This document shows, one piece after another, positions 17,848-25,131 of a stretch of DNA of 41,388 nt. The stretch's first letter is position 1. Each line of letters starts with the position of its first letter. Below the pieces are notes generated by a model. The model saw only the letters and a list, made by a program, of their open reading frames with translations, ran no database searches and had not been told where the DNA came from. Both the position numbers and the translations under genes were made by a program. Source of the DNA: Bacteroidota bacterium (GTDB lineage: Bacteria > Bacteroidota > Bacteroidia > Chitinophagales > Chitinophagaceae). The stretch is from the NCBI GenBank assembly GCA_018267575.1, contig JAFDYF010000091.1, forward strand, positions 1 through 41,388. Reading direction: 5' to 3'.

Positions 17848-19587
17848 ATGAGAAATCTGATTTTGGCTTTATTGTTTTTTGCAAATAGTCCTTATGTTCT
17901 TGCACAACAGAAAACCTTTTGCAACCCCATCAATATCGATTATGGCTATACGCCCATCCCCAATTTTTCCGAGTGGGGCCGGCATCGTGCCACCGCCGAT
18001 CCGGTGATTGTTTTGTACAAGGGCGATTACTATTTGTTCTCTACCAACCAATGGGGCTATTGGTGGAGCAGTGATATGCTGAATTGGAAATTCATTTCCA
18101 AAAAATTCCTTCGTCCTTGGAACCATGCTTACGATGAGCTTTGCGCCCCTGCTGTGGGCATAATTGGCGATACGATGATTGTTTTTGGTTCAACTTATAC
18201 CAAAAATTTTACGCTCTGGATGAGCACAAACCCTAAGGCAAACGAATGGAAACCTTTGGTGGATTCCTTTGAGATTGGCGGCTGGGATCCCGCTTTTTTT
18301 ACGGATGATGATGGGCGTTTGTATATGTATAATGGCAGTAGTAACCGCTTTCCAACTTATGGTATTGAGTTGGATCGGAAAACCTTCAAACCGATTGGCA
18401 CAAGACAGGAAATTTATTTCTTGGAAGATTGGCGTTATGGTTGGCAGCGCTTTGGTGAATACATGGACAATACCTTTTTGGATCCCTTCATTGAAGGAAG
18501 TTGGATGACCAAACACAATGAGAAATATTATTTTCAATATGGTGCACCTGGCACGGAAATGAGCGGCTATGCTGATGGCGTGGTTGTTGGCAACAAGCCT
18601 TTAGGAAATGAATTCACAGCCCAATCAGATCCTCTTTCCTTCAAACCTGGTGGTTTTACAAGAGGGGCGGGGCATGGTGCCACTTTTCGGGACAAATGGA
18701 ACAATTATTGGCATGTGAGCACCATGGTGATTGGGGTAAAAAATAATTTTGAGCGAAGGATTGGTATTTGGCCCGCTGGTTTTGACAAGGACGATGTGAT
18801 GTGGTGCAATACCGCTTTTGGTGATTATCCACTTTACCTTCCATCCAGTGGGAAGGAGTTTGGGTCAAGACCCAATTGGTATTTATTGAATTACAAAAAG
18901 CCTGTTCAGGTTTCATCAACCCTTGCCGCCTATAGCGCAAATTATGCGGTGGATGAAAACATCAAGACCTATTGGAGCGCTGCATCTGCCAACAAAGGCG
19001 AATGGATACAAACCGATTTGGGAAAATTCAGCACGGTGAATGCCATTCAAATCAATTACGCCGATCAGGATGTGGATAGTAATCGATTGGGAAAATACAA
19101 TGGCCAATACCATCAGTATAGACTTTATTATTCCACCGATGGAAAAAAATGGAAGGTATTGATGGACAAAAGCAAGAACCAAACCGATGTGCCGCATGAC
19201 TATATAGAATTGAACAACCCGGTTCAGGCAAGGTTTTTGAAATTGGAGAATATTCATATGCCCACTGGAAAATTCGCCATTAGTGGATTGCGTGTTTTTG
19301 GTACGGGGAACGGTCCCAAGCCAGATACCGTAAAGAATTTTATTGTGTTGAGAACGGAAAAGGACAAACGAAGTGCTTGGATAAAATGGCGGCCCGTTGA
19401 AAATGCCTATGCCTATAATATTTATTATGGCACAGCACCGGATAAACTCTATAATTGCGTGATGGTTTATGATGCCAATGATTATTGGTTCAAAGTGATG
19501 GATAGAGAAAAACCCTATTGTTTTTCCATAGAAGCGATTAATGAAAATGGGGTATCTGCAAGAACGCAGGTAAACAAAGTAGAATGA
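17848..19587 (+). CDS. GH43-like five-bladed propeller protein with F5/8-C and FN3 domains
   Basis: The 579-residue product has a signal peptide (PYVLAQ, cut near residue 20). Residues about 45-340 form a GH43/GH62-type propeller: the three acidic positions are visible as Asp51 (ATADPVIV), Asp147 (GGWDPAFF) and Glu216 (DPFIEGSW). A discoidin/F5/8 type C (CBM32-like) domain follows at about 355-480 (AVDENIKTYWSA, EWIQTDLG, ARFLKLENI). An FN3-like domain ends it (about 490-579, AWIKWRPVENAYAYNIYYG). The intact triad suggests an active exo-acting glycosidase that inverts. Its sugar cannot be read from sequence; in this locus it may remove a side group from the glucan. It lies 252 bp after GH144 enzyme 3. 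Confidence 0.83.
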   Translation: MRNLILALLFFANSPYVLAQQKTFCNPINIDYGYTPIPNFSEWGRHRATADPVIVLYKGDYYLFSTNQWGYWWSSDMLNWKFISKKFLRPWNHAYDELCAPAVGIIGDTMIVFGSTYTKNFTLWMSTNPKANEWKPLVDSFEIGGWDPAFFTDDDGRLYMYNGSSNRFPTYGIELDRKTFKPIGTRQEIYFLEDWRYGWQRFGEYMDNTFLDPFIEGSWMTKHNEKYYFQYGAPGTEMSGYADGVVVGNKPLGNEFTAQSDPLSFKPGGFTRGAGHGATFRDKWNNYWHVSTMVIGVKNNFERRIGIWPAGFDKDDVMWCNTAFGDYPLYLPSSGKEFGSRPNWYLLNYKKPVQVSSTLAAYSANYAVDENIKTYWSAASANKGEWIQTDLGKFSTVNAIQINYADQDVDSNRLGKYNGQYHQYRLYYSTDGKKWKVLMDKSKNQTDVPHDYIELNNPVQARFLKLENIHMPTGKFAISGLRVFGTGNGPKPDTVKNFIVLRTEKDKRSAWIKWRPVENAYAYNIYYGTAPDKLYNCVMVYDANDYWFKVMDREKPYCFSIEAINENGVSARTQVNKVE

Positions 19588-19590
19588 TAC

Positions 19591-19651
19591 AGACCTCACA
19601 GATCTTAACATGCATTATAATTTTAAACAGTTTTGCATACCTGTGAGGTCT
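19591..19651. repeat. 62-bp dispersed repeat with palindromic ends, copy 2
   Basis: AGACCTCACAGATCT (19591-19605) and ATACCTGTGAGGTCT (19637-19651) are inverted with an 11-bp perfect outer part (AGACCTCACAG / CTGTGAGGTCT). The core TTTTAAACAGTTTTGCA matches TTTTAAATGATTTTGCA of copy 1 (15998-16059). It starts three bases after the stop of the GH43-like gene and might double as a transcript-end hairpin. Confidence 0.7.
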
Positions 19652-19686
19652 TGGCAAACCTGATTCTTTAATAAAAAAACAAAAAA

Positions 19687-20355
19687 ATGAAAATTATGTC
19701 CAAACTTTTTGCTACCCTTTTGGTTGTTTTCTTTATACAATATGCTAATGCACAGCAAGCCGCTTTTTACAACGATATTCAAAATTTCAAAAAGCAGGAC
19801 AGCCTTCAGTCTCCCCCGCAACATGCCATTCTATTTGTTGGCAGTTCATCCTTTACCAAATGGACAGATGTGCAGGATTATTTTCCGGGCACTACCATTA
19901 TCAACCGTGGTTTTGGTGGATCCTGCCTGCCCGATGTCATTCGATATGCGAAGGATATTATATACCCATATCATCCGGATCAAGTGGTTATCTATTGTGG
20001 GGAAAATGATTTTGCTGCCAGTGAGGCAATTACCCCACAAATCGTAATCGCAAGAGTGAAACAGTTGTTTTTGATGATCCGGAAAAAATTGCCCAATACC
20101 AATATTGCTTATATCTCCATCAAGCCAAGCCCGTCCAGGATTAAACTGGTTTCTAAAGAAAAAATAGCCAATAAGGCCATCAAACTTTTTCTGGCGAAAC
20201 AGAAGAACGCTTCTTTCATCGACGTGTTTCCTTTAATGCTCAACGAAGACAAGAAACCAATTTCATCCATCTTTTTATCCGATAGCCTACACATGAACGC
20301 CAATGGATATGCGATTTGGAAAAAAGCCATCGACCCTTACCTGATTAAAAAATAA
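19687..20355 (+). CDS. SGNH/GDSL-family hydrolase (probable esterase), exported
   Basis: This 222-residue protein has a signal peptide (YANAQ, cleavage near residue 22) and the four SGNH blocks. Block I is FVGSSSF with the nucleophile probably Ser54; block II is RGFGGS; block III is CGENDF (the GxND motif); block V is DSLHMNANGY with Asp199 and His202. Such exported enzymes usually remove acyl groups from carbohydrates. Natural beta-1,2-glucans of rhizobia and related bacteria may carry succinyl, acetyl or phosphoglycerol groups, so a deacylating role fits the locus, but this is inference. The start could also be the ATG three codons later (19696). Confidence 0.87.
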   Translation: MKIMSKLFATLLVVFFIQYANAQQAAFYNDIQNFKKQDSLQSPPQHAILFVGSSSFTKWTDVQDYFPGTTIINRGFGGSCLPDVIRYAKDIIYPYHPDQVVIYCGENDFAASEAITPQIVIARVKQLFLMIRKKLPNTNIAYISIKPSPSRIKLVSKEKIANKAIKLFLAKQKNASFIDVFPLMLNEDKKPISSIFLSDSLHMNANGYAIWKKAIDPYLIKK

Positions 20356-20400
20356 TAGTAAGATCAAGGAATTAAAACTAAACGATTAATATATTTAACC

Positions 20401-20685
20401 ATGCAAGAATTTACCGCTTCCCGATTGTCCAAGGGAAATAAAATGTATCCCGTCCACTTAATCATCGATAATGGCAGCGTGACCTTAAAAACCCCGGGTT
20501 TTTTAAAGGGCAAAGAAACAACCATTCCATTTGGAAGCATATCAACCGTTGATATTGAAACACCGATGGTAGGCTTTTCGACCATTTCTATTGAAACAAA
20601 AGGAGAAGGAAAAATTGTTGCCCATGGGTTTACAAAGGCGGAGGTAAAGGAAATGAAGCAGGTGATTCTAAACAAAATGAAATAA
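20401..20685 (+). CDS. Small PH-like-domain protein (bPH family), cytoplasmic
   Basis: This 94-residue protein has no signal peptide or membrane span. Its alternating beta pattern (VHLIIDNGSVTLKTP, TTIPFGSISTVDIETP, STISIETKGEGKIVAHGF) and a C-terminal helix (KAEVKEMKQVILNKM) match bacterial pleckstrin-homology-like domains. The biochemical role of such stand-alone domains is unknown. It lies 45 bp after the SGNH gene and 75 bp before GH3, with the same orientation. It is out of place among exported enzymes and may simply be a passenger. Confidence 0.7.
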   Translation: MQEFTASRLSKGNKMYPVHLIIDNGSVTLKTPGFLKGKETTIPFGSISTVDIETPMVGFSTISIETKGEGKIVAHGFTKAEVKEMKQVILNKMK

Positions 20686-20760
20686 AAATCTCCCAAAATT
20701 TTAAACTTTGGAAAAGTTGAAGCTAAACCAACTAACCATTCACATAAAAACACATGCCAG

Positions 20761-23034
20761 ATGAGAAAGCTTACAATTGTTTTAGTACTGTCTTTGTTTG
20801 CCTTGGTGCAGTCACGGGCACAAGATGTAAAAATGAATGCCTTCATCAGCAAGCTGATGGGCAAAATGACATTGGATGAAAAAATAGGCCAACTGAATTT
20901 GCCAGGCTCTGGCGATATTGTCACCGGTCAAGCTTCGAATTCTGATATTGGGAAAAAAATAAAAGAGGGGCTGGTGGGCGGTTTGTTCAACATCAAATCG
21001 GTAGCGAAAATAAAAGCAGTACAAAAAGTGGCTGTGGAGGAAAGTCGCCTCAAGATTCCATTGATTTTTGGGATGGATGTGATACATGGTTATGAAACCG
21101 CTTTTCCCATTCCATTAGGACTAAGCTGTACTTGGGATATGAATGCTATTGAAAAATCAGCGCGAGTTGCAGCCACCGAAGCCAGTGCCGATGGTATTTG
21201 CTGGACATTTTCACCCATGGTGGATATTGCCCGTGACCCACGTTGGGGCCGCATTGCGGAAGGAAGTGGAGAGGATGCTTATCTCGGTTCGCAGATTGCT
21301 AAAGCAATGGTGAAGGGTTATCAAGGTGATTTTAGCAAGAACAGCGATATCATGGCATGCGTAAAACATTATGCATTGTATGGAGCTGCTGAAGGCGGTC
21401 GTGATTACAATACCACAGACATGAGCCGAGTAAGGATGTTCAATGAATATTTGCCTCCTTATAAAGCCGCGGTGGATGCAGGTGTGGGGAGTGTGATGGC
21501 TTCCTTCAATGAAGTGGATGGTATACCCGCGACCGGAAATAAATTTTTGATGACGGATGTGCTTCGCAAACGTTGGGGCTTTAAAGGTTTTGTGGTATCG
21601 GATTATACAGGTATCAATGAAATGATTGCGCATGGTATGGGTGATTTGCAAGCTGTCTCAGCCCTGGCACTGAAAGCGGGCATTGATATGGACATGGTAG
21701 GGGAAGGTTTTTTGACCACCCTAAAAAAATCATTGAAAGAGGGAAAAGTCACAATGCAGGAAATAGACAATGCCTGCCGCTTGATATTGGAAGCAAAATA
21801 CAAACTGGGGCTTTTTGATAACCCTTATAAATATTGTGATGAAAAAAGAGCGGCAACCGAAATTTTTACAGATGCAAACAGGAAAACTGCCAGAGAAATT
21901 GCTGCGGATTGTTTTGTACTCTTAAAAAATCAAGGGAATCTGTTGCCGTTGAAAAAATCTGGCACCATTGCTTTAGTGGGTCCATTGGCTGACAATAAGG
22001 AAAATATGGCGGGCACGTGGAGCGTGGCAGCAAACTTTGAGAAATGTATTTCTGTTTTGCAGGGCATGCAGGAAGCCGTAGGCAATAACGCCAAACTATT
22101 ATATGCGCAAGGTTCCAATCTGGATGCAGACAAAGCTTTTGTAGAACGAGTGGGGATTTTTGGCAAGCCGCTGCACTGGGATGATCGCCCTGCTGCCGAC
22201 ATGATACAAGATGCTTTGAATATTGCCAAGCAAGCAGATGTGATTGTGGCTGCCGTTGGAGAGTCCGCTGAAATGACTGGCGAAAGCAGCAGCCGGAGCA
22301 ATATCAGTATCCCGCAGGCGCAGGAGGATTTAATAGCTGCATTATTGAAAACAGGAAAACCAGTGGTGTTGGTATTGTTCACCGGTCGTCCACTAGCTAT
22401 AAAATGGGAGAGTGATAATGTACCCGCAATTTTAAATGTTTGGTTTGGTGGCACCGAAGCGGGCCATGCAATTTCGGATGTACTTTTTGGTGATGTGAAC
22501 CCTTCGGGTAAGCTAAGCACTACCTGGCCACAGAATGTGGGCCAGATACCTCTTTACTATAATCACAAAAATACAGGTCGCCCACTGCCTGAAGGTGGTT
22601 GGTTCCAAAAATTCCGTTCCAACTATTTGGATGTTTCCAATGATCCGGTGTATCCTTTTGGATATGGGCTTAGCTATACACATTTTACTTATGGGGATTT
22701 AAAACTGAGTAGTACTTCACTAAAAGGCAACCAAACATTAACGGCTACGGTTACCCTAACTAATACAGGTACAAAAGATGGTAAGGAAGTGGTTCAATTG
22801 TATACTCACCAATTAGTGGGGAGCATCACAAGACCCGTAAAAGAACTGAAAGGCTTTCAAAAAGTATTCCTAAAAGCGGGGGAATCGAAAGAAATTTCAT
22901 TTAATATCACCCTTGCAGATTTGAAATTCTACAACAGCGATTTGAAATACGATTGGGAAGCGGGTGATTTTGAAATCATGGTTGGTGGCAATTCAAGGGA
23001 TGTGAAAGTAGGGAAGGTAAATTGGAAGAAATAG
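20761..23034 (+). CDS. bglX: GH3 beta-glucosidase, periplasmic (BglX-like)
   Basis: The 757-residue protein has a signal peptide (ALVQSRAQ, cut near residue 20) and the usual GH3 layout: N-terminal TIM barrel (about 25-365), alpha/beta sandwich (about 380-600) and C-terminal FN3-like domain (about 670-755). The catalytic nucleophile is Asp281 in GFVVSDYTG, and the acid/base is probably Glu508 in the EMTGESSSR segment. KH and GRD binding motifs are present (CVKHYALYG, EGGRDYN). Family members in glycan loci with GH144 cleave beta-1,2-linked gluco-oligosaccharides such as sophorose, as reported for a Bacteroides GH3; here that is inferred from context. It would finish breakdown to glucose in the periplasm. 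The transcript ends in a hairpin at 23101. Confidence 0.92.
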   Translation: MRKLTIVLVLSLFALVQSRAQDVKMNAFISKLMGKMTLDEKIGQLNLPGSGDIVTGQASNSDIGKKIKEGLVGGLFNIKSVAKIKAVQKVAVEESRLKIPLIFGMDVIHGYETAFPIPLGLSCTWDMNAIEKSARVAATEASADGICWTFSPMVDIARDPRWGRIAEGSGEDAYLGSQIAKAMVKGYQGDFSKNSDIMACVKHYALYGAAEGGRDYNTTDMSRVRMFNEYLPPYKAAVDAGVGSVMASFNEVDGIPATGNKFLMTDVLRKRWGFKGFVVSDYTGINEMIAHGMGDLQAVSALALKAGIDMDMVGEGFLTTLKKSLKEGKVTMQEIDNACRLILEAKYKLGLFDNPYKYCDEKRAATEIFTDANRKTAREIAADCFVLLKNQGNLLPLKKSGTIALVGPLADNKENMAGTWSVAANFEKCISVLQGMQEAVGNNAKLLYAQGSNLDADKAFVERVGIFGKPLHWDDRPAADMIQDALNIAKQADVIVAAVGESAEMTGESSSRSNISIPQAQEDLIAALLKTGKPVVLVLFTGRPLAIKWESDNVPAILNVWFGGTEAGHAISDVLFGDVNPSGKLSTTWPQNVGQIPLYYNHKNTGRPLPEGGWFQKFRSNYLDVSNDPVYPFGYGLSYTHFTYGDLKLSSTSLKGNQTLTATVTLTNTGTKDGKEVVQLYTHQLVGSITRPVKELKGFQKVFLKAGESKEISFNITLADLKFYNSDLKYDWEAGDFEIMVGGNSRDVKVGKVNWKK

Positions 23035-23045
23035 AGGTTGCCGAA

Positions 23046-23087
23046 TTTTTACCACGGAGGGCACAGAGGGTTTTTCACAGAGGAATA
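23046..23087 (-). repeat. Inverted copy of the CTCTGTG intergenic repeat
   Basis: Read on the minus strand this is CCTCTGTGAAAAACCCTCTG followed by TGCCCTCCGTGGTAAAAATT. It matches the modules at 15891-15952, 16084-16144 and 17651-17705 but in opposite orientation, eleven bases after the TAG stop of the GH3 gene. Confidence 0.65.
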
Positions 23088-23100
23088 TTTTTTTCACTAG

Positions 23101-23127
23101 CCCCAGCATTCATGCTGGGGTTATTTT
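23101..23127 (+). terminator. Rho-independent terminator after GH3 gene
   Basis: CCCCAGCA and TGCTGGGG (23101-23108 and 23113-23120) form a perfect 8-bp stem around TTCA, followed by TTATTTT. It closes the glycan locus. The hairpin is symmetrical, but nothing on the minus strand needs it. Confidence 0.85.
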
Positions 23128-23147
23128 GGATTATGTAATTTCATTTC

Positions 23148-23762
23148 ATGAAAGAAATCAAAAACATCATTTTCGATCTGGGTGGTGTCCTCATCAATCT
23201 GGATAATAAGCTTACCGAAAAAGCATTCGTGGACTTGGGTGCCAAGGATTTTCACCAATATTTTGGTCATGGTTTTGCCGCTTCTTTTTTTAAGGAATAT
23301 GAAGTAGGGAAAATAAGTGATAAGGAGTTCATTGCTGCATTGAGAAAATTGGGTAGCTTGACCGTTTCTGATGCAGTAATCATTGATGCATGGAATGCCC
23401 TTCTGCTCGATATTCCCCCAGAAAGGATTGATCTTTTAAAAAAACTCCGTTCAAAATATCGTCTCTTTCTTTTCAGCAATACCAATGCACTGCACATGGT
23501 AAAAGTGAACGAGATATTTGAAGAAACCGTAAAAGGGGGAAAATTGGACGAGCTTTTTGAAAAAGCCTACTATTCAAACCTTATGGGTATGCGCAAACCA
23601 ACAGTCGAATCTTTTCAATATATCATTAATGAAAATATGCTTCTAGGTCACGAAACGGTATTCGTGGACGATGCTTTGGTAAATGTGGAAGGTGCCAATG
23701 CTGCTGGACTGAAAGGATATTATCTCGAACCGGGGAAAACGATTTTGGATATTGAATGGTAG
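23148..23762 (+). CDS. HAD-superfamily phosphatase (subfamily IA, YihX-like)
   Basis: This 204-residue cytoplasmic enzyme has the four HAD motifs. Motif I is IIFDLGGVLI with the nucleophile Asp10; the usual second Asp is replaced by Gly, as in the YihX-type DLGN/DLGG group. Motif II is LFSNTN, motif III is the lysine in MRKPTVESF, and motif IV is VFVDDALVNVEGA. YihX of E. coli dephosphorylates alpha-glucose-1-phosphate, but substrate cannot be called from sequence. It starts 28 bases after the terminator of the glycan locus, so it is probably a separate unit. It ends in TAG followed by a dispersed repeat. Confidence 0.88.
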   Translation: MKEIKNIIFDLGGVLINLDNKLTEKAFVDLGAKDFHQYFGHGFAASFFKEYEVGKISDKEFIAALRKLGSLTVSDAVIIDAWNALLLDIPPERIDLLKKLRSKYRLFLFSNTNALHMVKVNEIFEETVKGGKLDELFEKAYYSNLMGMRKPTVESFQYIINENMLLGHETVFVDDALVNVEGANAAGLKGYYLEPGKTILDIEW

Positions 23763-23771
23763 AAGCAGGTT

Positions 23772-23887
23772 GGCCGTTGGTGGTTGAACGATGACCGACT
23801 TTAGGTTGAAGAGCAAAAGTTTATCTCAATCGGGGGAATCATGACGATGACCGTTGGTGGTTGGTCGTTGACCGACTTTGGATTAAA
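23772..23887. repeat. Two direct 39-bp GGTGGTTGG-type repeats
   Basis: Unit 1 is 23772-23810 and unit 2 is 23849-23887. Both read G-[GA]-CCGTTGGTGGTTG, then CG[AT]TGACCGACTTT a few bases on; about 32 of 39 positions agree. They lie in the convergent gap between the HAD gene and the DUF4834-like gene. No ORF is present. Confidence 0.65.
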
Positions 23888-23926
23888 CAGAGAAATATTT
23901 TCTAAAAGGAAATTTAAGTAGTGGAA

Positions 23927-23960
23927 CTCGACCATCGAACAACGGCCATCCGCCATCCTA
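23927..23960 (-). repeat. Inverted GATGG-type repeat abutting the DUF4834-like stop
   Basis: On the minus strand, GGATGGCGGATGGCCGTTG and TTCGATGGTCGAG begin immediately at the TAG stop of the small gene that ends at 23958. It is related in composition to the direct units at 23772-23887 (GGCCGTTG shared) and to the palindrome at the infB start. Confidence 0.5.
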
Positions 23961-24203
23961 TTTCTTCACTTCCTCAAAATCAATATAATCTCCTTCCACT
24001 TTTTCTGCTTTTCGAGTGGAAGTATTTTGATGATTATTTTGCTCTTGATAGTTGTTCTGTTGTTGTTGACGCATATGCTCGTTCATATCCCTGAACTGTT
24101 GCCTCATTTGTTTTCCGGCATGGGATACCGGTAGTATAAAGTCAAATAGGACTTTATAAATCAGGTAGATGACAATCCCAAAAAAAAGTACTTCTGCTAG
24201 CAT
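23958..24203 (-). CDS. Small membrane protein, DUF4834-like
   Basis: This 81-residue protein has one hydrophobic segment at residues 3-26 (AEVLFFGIVIYLIYKVLFDF), then a glutamine- and asparagine-rich charged tail (KQMRQQFRDMNEHMRQQQQN) and an acidic end (GDYIDFEEVKK). This layout matches the Bacteroidota DUF4834 family as I remember it. Function unknown. It is the last of three minus-strand genes reading away from rimP, with a 47-bp gap to the next upstream one. The start is the only ATG before the membrane segment. Confidence 0.7.
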   Translation of the reverse strand: MLAEVLFFGIVIYLIYKVLFDFILPVSHAGKQMRQQFRDMNEHMRQQQQNNYQEQNNHQNTSTRKAEKVEGDYIDFEEVKK

Positions 24204-24250
24204 GTTGACAAAATTAATAGAAATTTAAAACAGCAGTGTTAAAACAATGT

Positions 24251-24580
24251 TTAATCGGGTTTGGTTTTTGTTCTTCTTAATTTTTCGGCCACATAATCAA
24301 TCCCTTCAGAAGTACGGTCAAGTATTTTTTCAACCAATTTTACCAAAGTATCCTGCAAACGGTCATGTTCTACGAAAAGTCCTACAATGGCGGCTGGTAT
24401 GCCCCTATATTTTAGTTTTTCTGGCAAAATAGAGTTAAGGGTCATCGAAAGCCCCTTTTCCTGCAAACGGTTGAAATTATCGTCCATTTGGGCTTCCATC
24501 CGTTTGGTTTCGGCCTTTAGCCTAATTATCTGACCTTCCAAAGCTTTAAGGCTATTTATCTTTTTGGGTGTACTGCTCAT
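24251..24580 (-). CDS. Conserved-looking small helical protein of unknown function
   Basis: I do not recognise this 109-residue protein. It is soluble, highly charged and predicted helical, with a coiled-coil-like stretch at residues 8-45 (SLKALEGQIIRLKAETKRME) and a basic C-terminus (EKLRRTKTKPD). A short hydrophobic patch (GIPAAIVGLF, about 80 residues from the end of the helix region) is too short to span a membrane. It sits 12 bp after the holin-like gene on the same strand, so the two are probably co-translated and may work together at the membrane. Start ATG gives MSSTPKK. Confidence 0.65.
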   Translation of the reverse strand: MSSTPKKINSLKALEGQIIRLKAETKRMEAQMDDNFNRLQEKGLSMTLNSILPEKLKYRGIPAAIVGLFVEHDRLQDTLVKLVEKILDRTSEGIDYVAEKLRRTKTKPD

Positions 24581-24592
24581 AAATACAATTTA

Positions 24593-24973
24593 TTAAAGAG
24601 TATCTTCTTCCAATTCCTCGTTTGCATGTTTGATGATCAATTGTATAAAAGGCTCAACAAACAGTTTCTTCCTAAGAAGGGCCAATATGCCAAATAGCAA
24701 CACAAAAAACAATACCACGATCCCAAAACCCTTAGCGTGGCTGTTCAAAAGCTCAGAAAGCCAGAAACCGGCAGCAAGCCCTGAAAACAGTACGATCAGG
24801 AAAAAAAGAAAAAGGGAAATGATGACCCACACAAAATATCCAGCCGATTTGGAAATGAGCCGGATGGAGCTGAGCCTGAAAATTTCCAACCTCGTTTCCA
24901 GATACTCTTTCAAGAGGCTTTTGTTGTCCTTAATAAATGACCCAAGACTTTCATGTTCACTCATAGTTTCCAT
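24593..24973 (-). CDS. Phage-holin-family (Phage_holin_3_6/YqjE-like) membrane protein
   Basis: The 126-residue protein has two membrane segments: about 48-70 (YFVWVIISLFLFFLIVLFSG) and about 85-108 (GFGIVVLFFVLLFGILALL), joined by a short loop, with an amphipathic N-terminal helix (KEYLETRLEIFRLSSIRLIS). This is the layout of the chromosomal Phage_holin_3_6/YqjE family, which despite its name is common outside prophages and is often found with small ElaB/YqjD-like proteins. Function is not established. It is divergent from rimP, with about 100 bp between. An alternative start three codons in (MSEHES) is possible. Confidence 0.78.
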   Translation of the reverse strand: METMSEHESLGSFIKDNKSLLKEYLETRLEIFRLSSIRLISKSAGYFVWVIISLFLFFLIVLFSGLAAGFWLSELLNSHAKGFGIVVLFFVLLFGILALLRKKLFVEPFIQLIIKHANEELEEDTL

Positions 24974-25042
24974 TTTTCTAAAATTACTTTGTTTTATCCA
25001 AAATCATTAGGATAGCCATCAGGCTAAAATTATTTGGGCAGT

Positions 25043-25075
25043 TTTGGTTCGAATAAAATATTTGCCTTACATTTG
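25043..25075 (+). promoter_or_regulatory. Bacteroidota-type promoter for rimP-nusA-infB
   Basis: TTTG at 25043-25046 (-33 element) and TACATTTG at 25068-25075 (-7 element, consensus TAnnTTTG) are 21 bp apart, a near-ideal match. Transcription would begin about 25079-25083. That makes the ATG at 25078 unusable as a start and leaves a leader of about 50 nt before the ATG at 25132. Confidence 0.8.
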
Positions 25076-25096
25076 CAATGAACAAAGAAGCAACAG

Positions 25097-25128
25097 GAAG
25101 GGAACGAGGTCGTTCCCTTCTTTATTTT
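25097..25128 (+). terminator. Terminator-like hairpin (candidate attenuator) in the rimP leader
   Basis: GAAGGGAACG (25097-25106) pairs perfectly over 10 bp with CGTTCCCTTC (25111-25120) around an AGGT loop, and TTTATTTT follows at 25121-25128. It sits between the promoter and the rimP ATG (25132), only about 15 nt after the expected transcription start. This is the form of an intrinsic terminator, so the operon would need readthrough or antitermination. Confidence 0.7.
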
Positions 25129-25131
25129 CAT

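Noticed and set aside
18916..19611. Minus-strand open frame of 231 codons across the GH43-like gene
   Set aside because: Shadow of a real gene with clear discoidin and FN3 motifs on the plus strand; the predicted protein is full of Ile, His and Phe runs typical of antisense frames.
20694..20712. Promoter ahead of GH3 (TAAACTTTG)
   Set aside because: One base longer than TAnnTTTG spacing and no -33 box; the same near-match occurs at 807-815. Too weak to list.
20364..20924. Minus-strand frame of 186 codons over the PH-like gene and the start of GH3
   Set aside because: Antisense to two plus-strand genes with better features; no recognisable domain.
21930..22520. Minus-strand frame of 196 codons in GH3
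   Set aside because: Lies opposite the conserved GH3 sandwich domain; serine- and proline-rich shadow.
23769..23960. CRISPR array
   Set aside because: Only two direct units, with an imperfect match and a 38-bp gap; no cas gene, and the inverted third unit does not fit an array.
24593..24973. Prophage remnant suggested by the holin-like protein
   Set aside because: No other phage gene is near; this family is common on chromosomes away from prophages.
25078..25131. N-terminal extension of RimP from the ATG at 25078
   Set aside because: The codons are made of a perfect hairpin and a U-rich tail, and the predicted transcription start lies at or after this ATG.
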